The notes under the pieces were generated by a model, which was not told where the DNA came from, did not search any database, and was given only the letters and a program-made list of their open reading frames with translations. From NCBI RefSeq assembly GCF_041295575.1, contig NZ_CP160452.1:2852001-2916000 (forward strand): a stretch of 64,000 nt of DNA, written 5' to 3'. This document shows, in pieces, positions 57,659-64,000 of the stretch. The stretch comes from Sporosarcina pasteurii (GTDB taxonomy: Bacteria; Bacillota; Bacilli; Bacillales_A; Planococcaceae). The stretch's first letter is position 1; each line of letters starts with the position of its first letter. The position numbers and the translations under genes are program-made.

Positions 57659-57925
57659 ATGAGTCATCATAAAAAAGGACATCAAAATACCCAAGATCAT
57701 GAAAAAGAAAATATTGAGGTATGGGAAGATCTCGTTCATATAAAGGATTTGCTTTTAGCATTACTAATCTGTTCCGTCACGACACTCAGCGGTTATTTTA
57801 TTGCCCCAAGTGAACCCCCTAAACCATTATTTTTTGGTTTGTTCGGAGCCTTGATTGGCTTTTTAATTACGAGTATAATCATACAGCCGAAACGAACTTT
57901 TAATGGGACAAAGGAGGAGAAATAA
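57659..57925 (+). CDS. small His-rich two-segment membrane protein
   Basis: The 88-residue protein begins MSHHKKGHQNTQDHEKENIE, a hydrophilic His-rich tail, followed by two membrane segments (about 32-48 and 57-78) and a basic end. It lies one base before the permease start and is surely co-translated. TctA permeases normally pair with a four-segment TctB; this smaller protein could take that place, or the His tail could bind metal. I do not recognise a family. GAAAGGA lies 11 bases before the ATG at 57659; an ATG at 57647 is unlikely. Confidence 0.7.
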   Translation: MSHHKKGHQNTQDHEKENIEVWEDLVHIKDLLLALLICSVTTLSGYFIAPSEPPKPLFFGLFGALIGFLITSIIIQPKRTFNGTKEEK

Positions 57926-57926
57926 T

Positions 57927-59285
57927 ATGGATATAACCTTACTTTTGCAAATGGTTGGTATCGCAATGCTCGCGGCGATTATTTATACGATTATTGGCGT
58001 TGCGCCTGGAACGGATGAGACGGCAACCATTGCCCCAGTCATATTGGTCCTAGTATTATCCGGACTAGAGCCAATCCTTGTCCTTACTTTCTTTATGTCT
58101 GCCATTGTTTCTAGTAAATTGACAGATTCCATTCCTGTCGCTCTAGCTGGAATTCCCGGGGGCGTCATGGCGACCCCGCAAGTAGAGCATGCACTTATCT
58201 TAAAAAAACATGGCCTAACGGATGTAACGATTCGAAAAATGGCTTCGGGTTCTGTCATTGGGACACTCGTTTCTGTGCCTGTGAGTTTATTATTTGCTCA
58301 TGCACTCATCCCGTTCGCTGATGTCATTAAGGAATACGGGAGCTCATTGTTTTTTGCTGGCGCGATTATACTAGCACTCATAAGTAAAAATCGCTGGGTA
58401 GCACTAGTATCGATTCTCCCCTTCGCACTTTTAATCGAAGGGTTACGCCATCTCTATTGGGATACTGGCGTAGTACCAGCGGGAACGAATGTATTTATTT
58501 CTTTCTTCCTCGGCATTACAATTGGTCCAATGATCGTAACTTTGTTTGGATTGTTAAACAAGGAAAAAAGAGATCGATTAGAACGATTTGGGAAAAAAGA
58601 CATCTATTTTAAACAAGAGAAGATAGATGGAATAAAAGCAAATCCATTTACCATTTTAACTAAGAAGGAGATTGGATTCAGTTCTTTATCCTCAGCGATT
58701 GGCTCCATTGCGTTTATTCTGAGCCCTGTCGGTTTAACGACATTTCTCGGGGAAGTGTTTACGAGTAGAATAAAGGACCCGGTAAAGAAAGCGTCTCTTG
58801 CCATTGCCTCTATGGATGCATTGGCAAATGCCACTTATATTTCGGGTGTGTTGATCCCACTCATTGCGCTTGGAATTCCATTGTCTCCGACGGCAATGGG
58901 CCCTGGTAATCCTTTATTTAACGCACCACCCGTTTTCACCATCGATCATAATCTCCACCATATTCTTTCAAATGGTGACTTTATTTCGGCTACTTTAGTT
59001 GGTGCAATCGTTGCCCTGGCCATTACTTATTTCCTTACGATCAAATATTCTAGGCAAATTTGTATTTTTGTTTTCAAACGGATTCCACACGAAGCGATGC
59101 TCGGTTTATTCTTTAGTTTAGTCCTCCTTCTCGCCTTTATGGATGGCGGTTGGATGAATGTGGCCGGTGTTTTTCTTGTTGGATTTGTTGCGGGAACACT
59201 ACATCGTACAGGGGTCAATTACGGGGTACAATTTATGACACTTTATTCTGCACCGTGGATTATTTCACTGCTTGCAAATCTTTAA
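57927..59285 (+). CDS. TctA-like permease in the mevalonate cluster
   Basis: The 452-residue protein has about 11 membrane segments. It resembles the large TctA permease of tripartite tricarboxylate transporters: VALAGIPGGVMATPQVEHAL (about 67-86) in place of the GIPGT...A motif, and the second-half LIALGIPLSPTAMGPGNPLF (about 310-329). No TctC binding protein is encoded here. AAAGGAGG decides the ATG at 57927. It is followed by mvaD after 19 bases. Uptake or export of mevalonate or a related acid is an inference from context only. Confidence 0.75.
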   Translation: MDITLLLQMVGIAMLAAIIYTIIGVAPGTDETATIAPVILVLVLSGLEPILVLTFFMSAIVSSKLTDSIPVALAGIPGGVMATPQVEHALILKKHGLTDVTIRKMASGSVIGTLVSVPVSLLFAHALIPFADVIKEYGSSLFFAGAIILALISKNRWVALVSILPFALLIEGLRHLYWDTGVVPAGTNVFISFFLGITIGPMIVTLFGLLNKEKRDRLERFGKKDIYFKQEKIDGIKANPFTILTKKEIGFSSLSSAIGSIAFILSPVGLTTFLGEVFTSRIKDPVKKASLAIASMDALANATYISGVLIPLIALGIPLSPTAMGPGNPLFNAPPVFTIDHNLHHILSNGDFISATLVGAIVALAITYFLTIKYSRQICIFVFKRIPHEAMLGLFFSLVLLLAFMDGGWMNVAGVFLVGFVAGTLHRTGVNYGVQFMTLYSAPWIISLLANL

Positions 59286-59304
59286 TTTTGAAAGGAAAGA
59301 TGAC

Positions 59305-60306
59305 ATGCCTGAACATAGAAAGTTTGAACAGGTGACTGCTAAGGCGCATGCGAACATCGCCTTAATTAAATATTGGGGGAAACGGGATGAAGAATTATTT
59401 CTACCGATGAATTCCAGTCTTTCGGTCACACTAGACAAATTTTACACAGAAACTTCTGTACAGTTTTGTGGGAAATTAAAAAAAGATGTTTTTATCTTTA
59501 ACAACAATATTGCGGATGAAGCCGAAACGAATAAGGTTTCTAATTACTTAAACCAAATACGAAAAATGGCAGGAGTGGAGCGGTATGCAATGGTCCAGTC
59601 AGTTAACCACGTGCCAACCGCCGCTGGATTTGCTTCCTCGGCTTCTGGATATGCAGCACTTGCATCCGCTGCTGTACGAGCAATTGATTTAGATATCGAT
59701 CAGAAGAAACTGACGCAAGTGGCACGAATTGGGTCAGGTTCTGCCTGTCGTTCCATTTATGGCGGTTTTGTTGAATGGACAAAAGGAGATTTAGAAGATG
59801 GTTCTGATTGTTATGCTAGACAGCTTGAAAACGAAGACTATTGGGATTTAAGCATTCTTGCCATCCAATTATCTGCCGAAGAAAAGTCCCTTTCAAGCCG
59901 TGCGGGAATGAAACTTACAGTTGACACTTCCCCCTATTACGAACTATGGGTGAAAGAGGCCGGGAAGGATCTTGCGACACTAAAAGATGCGCTTCGTCAT
60001 AAGGATTTTGAACAACTTGGTCAAGTAACCGAATCCAATGCGTTAAAAATGCACGCAACTACCTTGGGCGCAAATCCTCCTCATTGGTACTGGGAACCAG
60101 GCACCATCTCCGTCATGAATCAAGTACGAAAACTGAGGGATTCTGGGATTCCGGCATATTTTACAATGGATGCAGGGCCAAATGTATTTGTTTTATGTCA
60201 GCAAAGAGATAAAGAAGTTGTTGAGCAAACGCTTCTTACCCTTAAAGAAGTTCAAAAAATATATGTTTGCCAGCCCGGCCCTGGGGTATCCTACTTGGCA
60301 AAATAA
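59305..60306 (+). CDS. mvaD: diphosphomevalonate decarboxylase
   Basis: It makes isopentenyl diphosphate by ATP-dependent decarboxylation. The 333-residue GHMP-fold enzyme has the family signature ANIALIKYWGKRDEELFLP (about 16-34) with MNSSLSVTL, the ATP loop VPTAAGFASSASGYAAL (about 103-119), and SGSACRSIYGGFVEW with the conserved Ser and Arg. The catalytic Asp is in TMDAGPNV near residue 288. AAAGGAAAG precedes the ATG at 59305. It lies between the permease and mvaK2. Confidence 0.95.
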   Translation: MPEHRKFEQVTAKAHANIALIKYWGKRDEELFLPMNSSLSVTLDKFYTETSVQFCGKLKKDVFIFNNNIADEAETNKVSNYLNQIRKMAGVERYAMVQSVNHVPTAAGFASSASGYAALASAAVRAIDLDIDQKKLTQVARIGSGSACRSIYGGFVEWTKGDLEDGSDCYARQLENEDYWDLSILAIQLSAEEKSLSSRAGMKLTVDTSPYYELWVKEAGKDLATLKDALRHKDFEQLGQVTESNALKMHATTLGANPPHWYWEPGTISVMNQVRKLRDSGIPAYFTMDAGPNVFVLCQQRDKEVVEQTLLTLKEVQKIYVCQPGPGVSYLAK

Positions 60307-60331
60307 CGATTGAAGATAAAGGTGGATAGAT

Positions 60332-61486
60332 ATGACTGTTTCAAGTTACCGGATAAAAGTTCCAGGTAAAATGATGATTGCTGGAGAATATGCAGTATTA
60401 GAACCTGGACAACTAGCGGTTGTGGGTGCCATTACCCGTTATGTGACTGTCAGGATTGAGGATGGGACGAAAAACGCCCTCTCCATACCAGCGTTTGGGC
60501 TAAAAGAGATTACATGGGGTGATGATTCTGAATGTCTATTGAGCACGAAGGATCATCGGCTTCGCTTCATTCAAAATGCGCTGGTTGTTGCGACTCGCTT
60601 TCTTCGCGAAAAGAATGTGCCCATTCAGAAGTGCTCGATAACCACCTTAAGTGAACTTGATGATAAAGACTCAGGGGTAAAATATGGGCTTGGTTCAAGT
60701 GCAGCAATCACAGTAGCGGTTGTGACCGCAATGATAAAATTCCATCTTAACGATGAGGATGACATATCGCAGGATAAAATTTTTAAATTAGCTGTGATTG
60801 CCCATTTCTTAACACAACAAAATGGATCGGGAGCAGATATTGCCGCGGCCGTTTATGGCGGACTCCTCGCCTATTGTACTTTTAATAGCGATTGGTTAAA
60901 GGAGAAATTGGAACATGACGAGCCATTCACGTCATTAGTCGAGCAGCATTGGCCGGATCTTATGATTGAGCGGCTGAATCCTTCCGAAGCGTTCTCCATG
61001 TCTGTCGGCTGGACAAAAGAGTCAGCTGCAACCGGGCCAATGGTCAATAAAATACAGACCTTTCAACTGGAAAGTCCGCTTATGTATGCGCGCTTTTTAG
61101 AGGAAAGCCATGCTGCTGTCACCCGTTTCATTCAGGGAATCAAAACAGATCATCAACAAGACGTGTTAGCAGCGATAAAGGAAAACCGTCTATTGCTGAA
61201 ACGTCTCGGTGAGGATGCAGGTGTACCAATTGAAACAGCGGAACTCACTAATTTATGTCAGATTGCTGAAAAGTTCGGGAGTGGCAAATTGTCTGGAGCA
61301 GGTGGCGGAGATTGCGGAATAGCTTTCTTAAACGACTCGGAGCAGAAGCATAACTTAATGGAGGCTTGGCAAGCCGCAGGGATTGAACCACTTGATCTGG
61401 AAATTTCAATTCCCGGTGTCACCTTCATTGAATATGATCGTAAACTAGCGTTAGGTCAATACTTACAAATCCAGCATCAAGAATAG
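60332..61486 (+). CDS. mvaK2: phosphomevalonate kinase
   Basis: It converts 5-phosphomevalonate to 5-diphosphomevalonate. The 384-residue GHMP kinase shows KVPGKMMIAGEYAVLEPGQLA (about 9-29), the ATP loop KYGLGSSAAITVAVV (about 117-131), NGSGADIAAAVYGG (about 168-181) and the third motif KLSGAGGGDCGIAFL (about 322-336). The length is typical of the Gram-positive enzyme. AAAGGTGG precedes the ATG. It ends the operon; the terminator overlaps its last codons. Confidence 0.95.
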   Translation: MTVSSYRIKVPGKMMIAGEYAVLEPGQLAVVGAITRYVTVRIEDGTKNALSIPAFGLKEITWGDDSECLLSTKDHRLRFIQNALVVATRFLREKNVPIQKCSITTLSELDDKDSGVKYGLGSSAAITVAVVTAMIKFHLNDEDDISQDKIFKLAVIAHFLTQQNGSGADIAAAVYGGLLAYCTFNSDWLKEKLEHDEPFTSLVEQHWPDLMIERLNPSEAFSMSVGWTKESAATGPMVNKIQTFQLESPLMYARFLEESHAAVTRFIQGIKTDHQQDVLAAIKENRLLLKRLGEDAGVPIETAELTNLCQIAEKFGSGKLSGAGGGDCGIAFLNDSEQKHNLMEAWQAAGIEPLDLEISIPGVTFIEYDRKLALGQYLQIQHQE

Positions 61487-61503
61487 ATGCTGGATTTTGT
61501 TTT
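61467..61503 (+). terminator. terminator of the mevalonate operon
   Basis: A 12-bp perfect stem AAATCCAGCATC/GATGCTGGATTT with a 7-base loop is followed by TGTTTTT. The stop codon of mvaK2 lies inside the hairpin. Confidence 0.9.
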
Positions 61504-61625
61504 TGTTTCTGCAAATCAAAAAACGCGTGCCTGTACACGGCACAATTCAGTCGCAATTATTGAGTTTTGTGGTGCAAAAACATACCAAAGGTTAAAGCTT
61601 ACACTCCAACACTTCTTTTCCATTA

Positions 61626-61808
61626 TCAATCATATCCTTTTAACAAACGACTTCTCCGTTCTCGTAGGTTCCTTGCCTCCCTCTTTCTGGCATTCAGTTC
61701 CCACTGTAATTCGCCATTGATTCGTGGATCTTGCCGGTCCATCGTACTCCTTCCTGTCGATCCAACTATCTTACGCACCTTCTCTATTTCATCTTCAAAA
61801 AATAACAT
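61626..61808 (-). CDS. small charged hypothetical protein
   Basis: The frame encodes about 60 residues rich in Arg and Glu: FFEDEIEKVRKIVGSTG near the N-terminus and ARKREARNLRERRSRLLKGY at the end. GGGAGGTGG lies about nine bases before the ATG at 61808. It looks helical and soluble. I do not recognise a family, and it could be spurious. Confidence 0.45.
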   Translation of the reverse strand: MLFFEDEIEKVRKIVGSTGRSTMDRQDPRINGELQWELNARKREARNLRERRSRLLKGYD

Positions 61809-61935
61809 GTCCATTCCACCTCCCTACACAATCATTAAAGAGAAAAAACACAACAATTCTCCTTTCTATAGAATACGCAAGTAAAGTAAGCCCGCAGAGG
61901 TTATGCGCACAACGGAAATATTTTTTGTTTTTTTG

Positions 61936-62014
61936 GTGCCATTCACTCAAAAAAACATGGATATTGTAATATTCATGTTTTTTGATTTAACGTGATTGTT
62001 TTAGTGACTGGAAC
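61936..62014. repeat. dispersed palindromic repeat, family A copy 3 (diverged)
   Basis: GTGCCATTCACTCAAAAAAAC at the left and GTTTTAGTGACTGGAAC at the right keep the terminal pairing of the 32897-32976 copy. The interior hairpin ACATGGATATTGTAATATTCATGT is also kept in outline. Confidence 0.6.
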
Positions 62015-62147
62015 CTAAGCCTTGAATTGTGTGCTAAACACGACCATTTTGACAATAAACCGTGACATTTCTCACAGTAGCCAATCCTTTTTTTATGTTA
62101 AAATCATTTCTATCAAATTTAAAGACTCATTGAAAAGAGGTTTGTGA

Positions 62148-63059
62148 ATGATTGAACTTACTGCAACTGCAGAGTCGGTTGATCAAGCGAAAGCGTTGGT
62201 CAATGCCGGGGTTGATACATTATATATTGGGGAAGAACAATTTGGGTTACGCTTACCTACCGCATTTTCCCTAGATGAAATTAAAGAAATTACATCGTTT
62301 GCACATATACACAATAAACGCGTTTGTGTAGCGGTAAATGCAATTATGCATAATGAACAGATTGAAGAAGTCATTCCGTATCTGGAGTTTTTACAACAGA
62401 TTGGCGTCGATGCCATTACGGTTGGTGACCCGGGTGTAATTCATTTATTAAAAAAACATGACATCGAAATTCCCTACGTTTACGATGCCCAAACATTGGT
62501 CACCAGTGCGAAACAAGTTAACTTTTGGGCAAAACGTGGTGCAGTCGGTGCTATTCTAGCAAGGGAAATTACATTTGAGGAATTAAAATCAATCCGTTCC
62601 CAAGTAACGGTTCCCGTTGAACTATTGGTATATGGTGCAACATGTATTCACCACTCCAAACGACCGCTTATTGAGAACTATTTTAATTTCACGAAAGAAA
62701 CTGGACCTACGGAGGAACTTTTCCTGTCTGAACCTAAAAAACCTGATACCCATTACTCAATTTTCGAGGATACAAACGGCACGCATGTTTTTGCCACAAA
62801 TGATATCAATCTGTTCCCCCATTTAGATGCATTAGTTGAAGCGGGACTGACACATTGGAAATTAGATGGCATCTTTACACGTGGGAACGATTTTGTTGAA
62901 ATCGCTCGACTGTTTATTGAAGCAAAACGAGCAATCGTAGCTAGTGACTGGACAACCGCCTTACAAGAAAGCTTAAACGAACAAATTATCGCTTTACATC
63001 CAAAGGAAAGAACACTAGATGAAGGATTTTTATTAAAAGATCCAAACGACGTAAAATAG
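62148..63059 (+). CDS. trhP1: U32-family tRNA hydroxylation protein, YrrN type
   Basis: The 303-residue protein is of the peptidase U32 family. In B. subtilis the paired YrrN and YrrO (TrhP1/TrhP2) take part in forming 5-hydroxyuridine at the tRNA wobble position. Visible cues are the N-terminal barrel repeats (ALVNAGVDTLYIGEEQFGLR), VYDAQTLVTSAKQVNFWAKRGA, and LLVYGATCIHHSKRPL with one of the family cysteines. It is shorter than YrrO and has fewer cysteines, as expected. trhP2 follows after 14 bases. Confidence 0.9.
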   Translation: MIELTATAESVDQAKALVNAGVDTLYIGEEQFGLRLPTAFSLDEIKEITSFAHIHNKRVCVAVNAIMHNEQIEEVIPYLEFLQQIGVDAITVGDPGVIHLLKKHDIEIPYVYDAQTLVTSAKQVNFWAKRGAVGAILAREITFEELKSIRSQVTVPVELLVYGATCIHHSKRPLIENYFNFTKETGPTEELFLSEPKKPDTHYSIFEDTNGTHVFATNDINLFPHLDALVEAGLTHWKLDGIFTRGNDFVEIARLFIEAKRAIVASDWTTALQESLNEQIIALHPKERTLDEGFLLKDPNDVK

Positions 63060-63073
63060 TTAGGGGAACCATA

Positions 63074-64000
63074 ATGAGAAAAATTACGAAAAAACCGGAA
63101 GTGTTAGCACCTGCTGGCACACTTGAAAAGTTAAAAACTGCCATAAGGTACGGTGCAGATGCGGTTTATATTGGTGGAAATCAGTACGGACTTAGAACCC
63201 GTGCAGGCAACTTTACGTATGATGAAATGCGCGAAGGTGTCGCATTTGCCAAATCACACAATGCAAAAGTGTATGTTGCGGCAAATATGGTGACGCATGA
63301 AGGAGATGCGGACGGTGCGGGTGAATTCTTTCAAACGCTCAGAGACATCGGCATTTCCGCCGTCATTGTGTCTGACCCAGCCTTAATCGAAATTTGTGCA
63401 ACTGAAGCGCCTGGTTTACCGATTCACTTATCCACACAAGCTTCTGCAACAAATTACGAAACACTGAATTTCTGGCAAGCTGAAGGATTAGAGCGTGTCG
63501 TGTTGGCAAGAGAAGTCGGGATGGAAGAAATTAAAAAAATCCAACAAAAAACAGATGTAGAAATTGAAGCATTTATTCACGGAGCGATGTGTATTTCCTA
63601 TTCAGGTCGTTGTACATTATCCAACCATATGTCTAACCGTGATGCGAATCGCGGCGGCTGCTCACAATCCTGTCGTTGGAAATACGGATTATTTGAAATG
63701 CCTCTACCAGACGAACGCAAATCCGTCCTTGCAGGTGAACCCGTTGAAGACTTTTCGATGAGTGCAGTGGACATGTCTATGATTCGCCATATTCCAGATT
63801 TGGTCGAAAACGGCGTAGATAGTTTAAAAATTGAAGGGCGAATGAAATCGATACATTATGTATCCACGGTTTCCAATGTTTATCGTCAAGCGATTGATGC
63901 GTATTGTAATGACCCGGATAACTATGAGTTCCAACAAGAGTGGGAAGATGAACTATGGAAAGTGGCGCAACGCGAATTATCAGTCGGATTTTATTACGGA
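63074..64000 (+). CDS. trhP2: U32-family tRNA hydroxylation protein, YrrO type (cut by window edge)
   Basis: About 309 codons are visible from ATG 63074 (GGGGAA upstream) and the frame is open at the right edge; full YrrO is about 420 residues. It shows PEVLAPAGTLEKLKTAIRYGADAVYIGG, HLSTQASATNYETLNFW, and the cysteine cluster GAMCISYSGRC...NRGGCSQSCRW expected to bind an iron-sulfur cluster, then VDSLKIEGRMKS. It works with the preceding trhP1 in tRNA 5-hydroxyuridine formation. Confidence 0.93.
   Translation, partial: MRKITKKPEVLAPAGTLEKLKTAIRYGADAVYIGGNQYGLRTRAGNFTYDEMREGVAFAKSHNAKVYVAANMVTHEGDADGAGEFFQTLRDIGISAVIVSDPALIEICATEAPGLPIHLSTQASATNYETLNFWQAEGLERVVLAREVGMEEIKKIQQKTDVEIEAFIHGAMCISYSGRCTLSNHMSNRDANRGGCSQSCRWKYGLFEMPLPDERKSVLAGEPVEDFSMSAVDMSMIRHIPDLVENGVDSLKIEGRMKSIHYVSTVSNVYRQAIDAYCNDPDNYEFQQEWEDELWKVAQRELSVGFYYG

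Overview
The window looks like chromosome of a low-GC, Gram-positive, spore-forming member of the Bacillales, most likely Planococcaceae (Sporosarcina-like). Gene order moxR - DUF58 - transglutaminase - guaA - guanine riboswitch - pbuG matches Bacillus subtilis yeaC-yeaD-yebA-guaA-pbuG. T-box-free leaders, S-box and G-box riboswitches, an sda sporulation checkpoint gene and yrrN/yrrO (trhP1/trhP2) fit the same group. The family assignment is inference; no database was searched.

Layout. 1-5300: a minus-strand rRNA operon (3' part of the operon off the left edge; 23S and 16S here, no tRNA in the spacer) with three tandem promoters. 5300-13200: purine uptake and GMP synthesis, then a MoxR/DUF58/transglutaminase operon. 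13200-15600: NAD salvage (pncB-nadE). 15900-25900: a CoA-acylating aldehyde dehydrogenase with a divergent receiver-AraC regulator, a lipid kinase, PhnA, MATE, Ogt, an S-box metI, flavin reductases and the short sda gene. 26100-28900: CDF and neurotransmitter:sodium-symporter-family transporters and an array of degenerate 21-bp repeats. 28900-32900: a BirA-controlled operon bioY - acyl-CoA ligase - thiolase-like - two hotdog proteins. 33000-35500: a luciferase-like oxidoreductase and a CstB-type persulfide dioxygenase-rhodanese under a CsoR/CstR-like operator. 35800-50000: a run of mostly single genes (FrnE-like DsbA, Nudix, DUF817, DUF2975/XRE, ferritin-like, EamA, amidase with a GatC/AtzG-like partner, SLC13/TrkA-C, lipoproteins). 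50100-52700: remnant of a phage-type replication module with a DnaB-like helicase broken by an in-frame TGA. 52900-56200: OFA-family MFS, a deletion-scarred PAS/GGDEF remnant, and an S-box homocysteine methyltransferase. 56400-61500: lower mevalonate pathway genes interleaved with a TctA-like permease. 62100-64000: trhP1 and the start of trhP2.

The strongest candidate for an undescribed system is 56404-61503: mevalonate kinase, a small His-rich membrane protein, a TctA-like permease, diphosphomevalonate decarboxylase and phosphomevalonate kinase. The staphylococcal order mvaK1-mvaD-mvaK2 is kept, with the two membrane genes placed between mvaK1 and mvaD. No HMG-CoA synthase or reductase is present in the window. 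Both transcription units carry an FNR-type palindrome at about -41.5 from their predicted start, so they look co-activated. My hypothesis is a regulated uptake-and-use route for external mevalonate. A second candidate is the biotin-regulated operon at 28925-32872, whose thiolase lacks the usual C-terminal catalytic cysteine and may start at ATT.

Two families of dispersed palindromic repeats (about 80 bp and about 40 bp) recur in intergenic regions. Starts given below are often shorter than the longest open frame because a clear ribosome binding site decides them.
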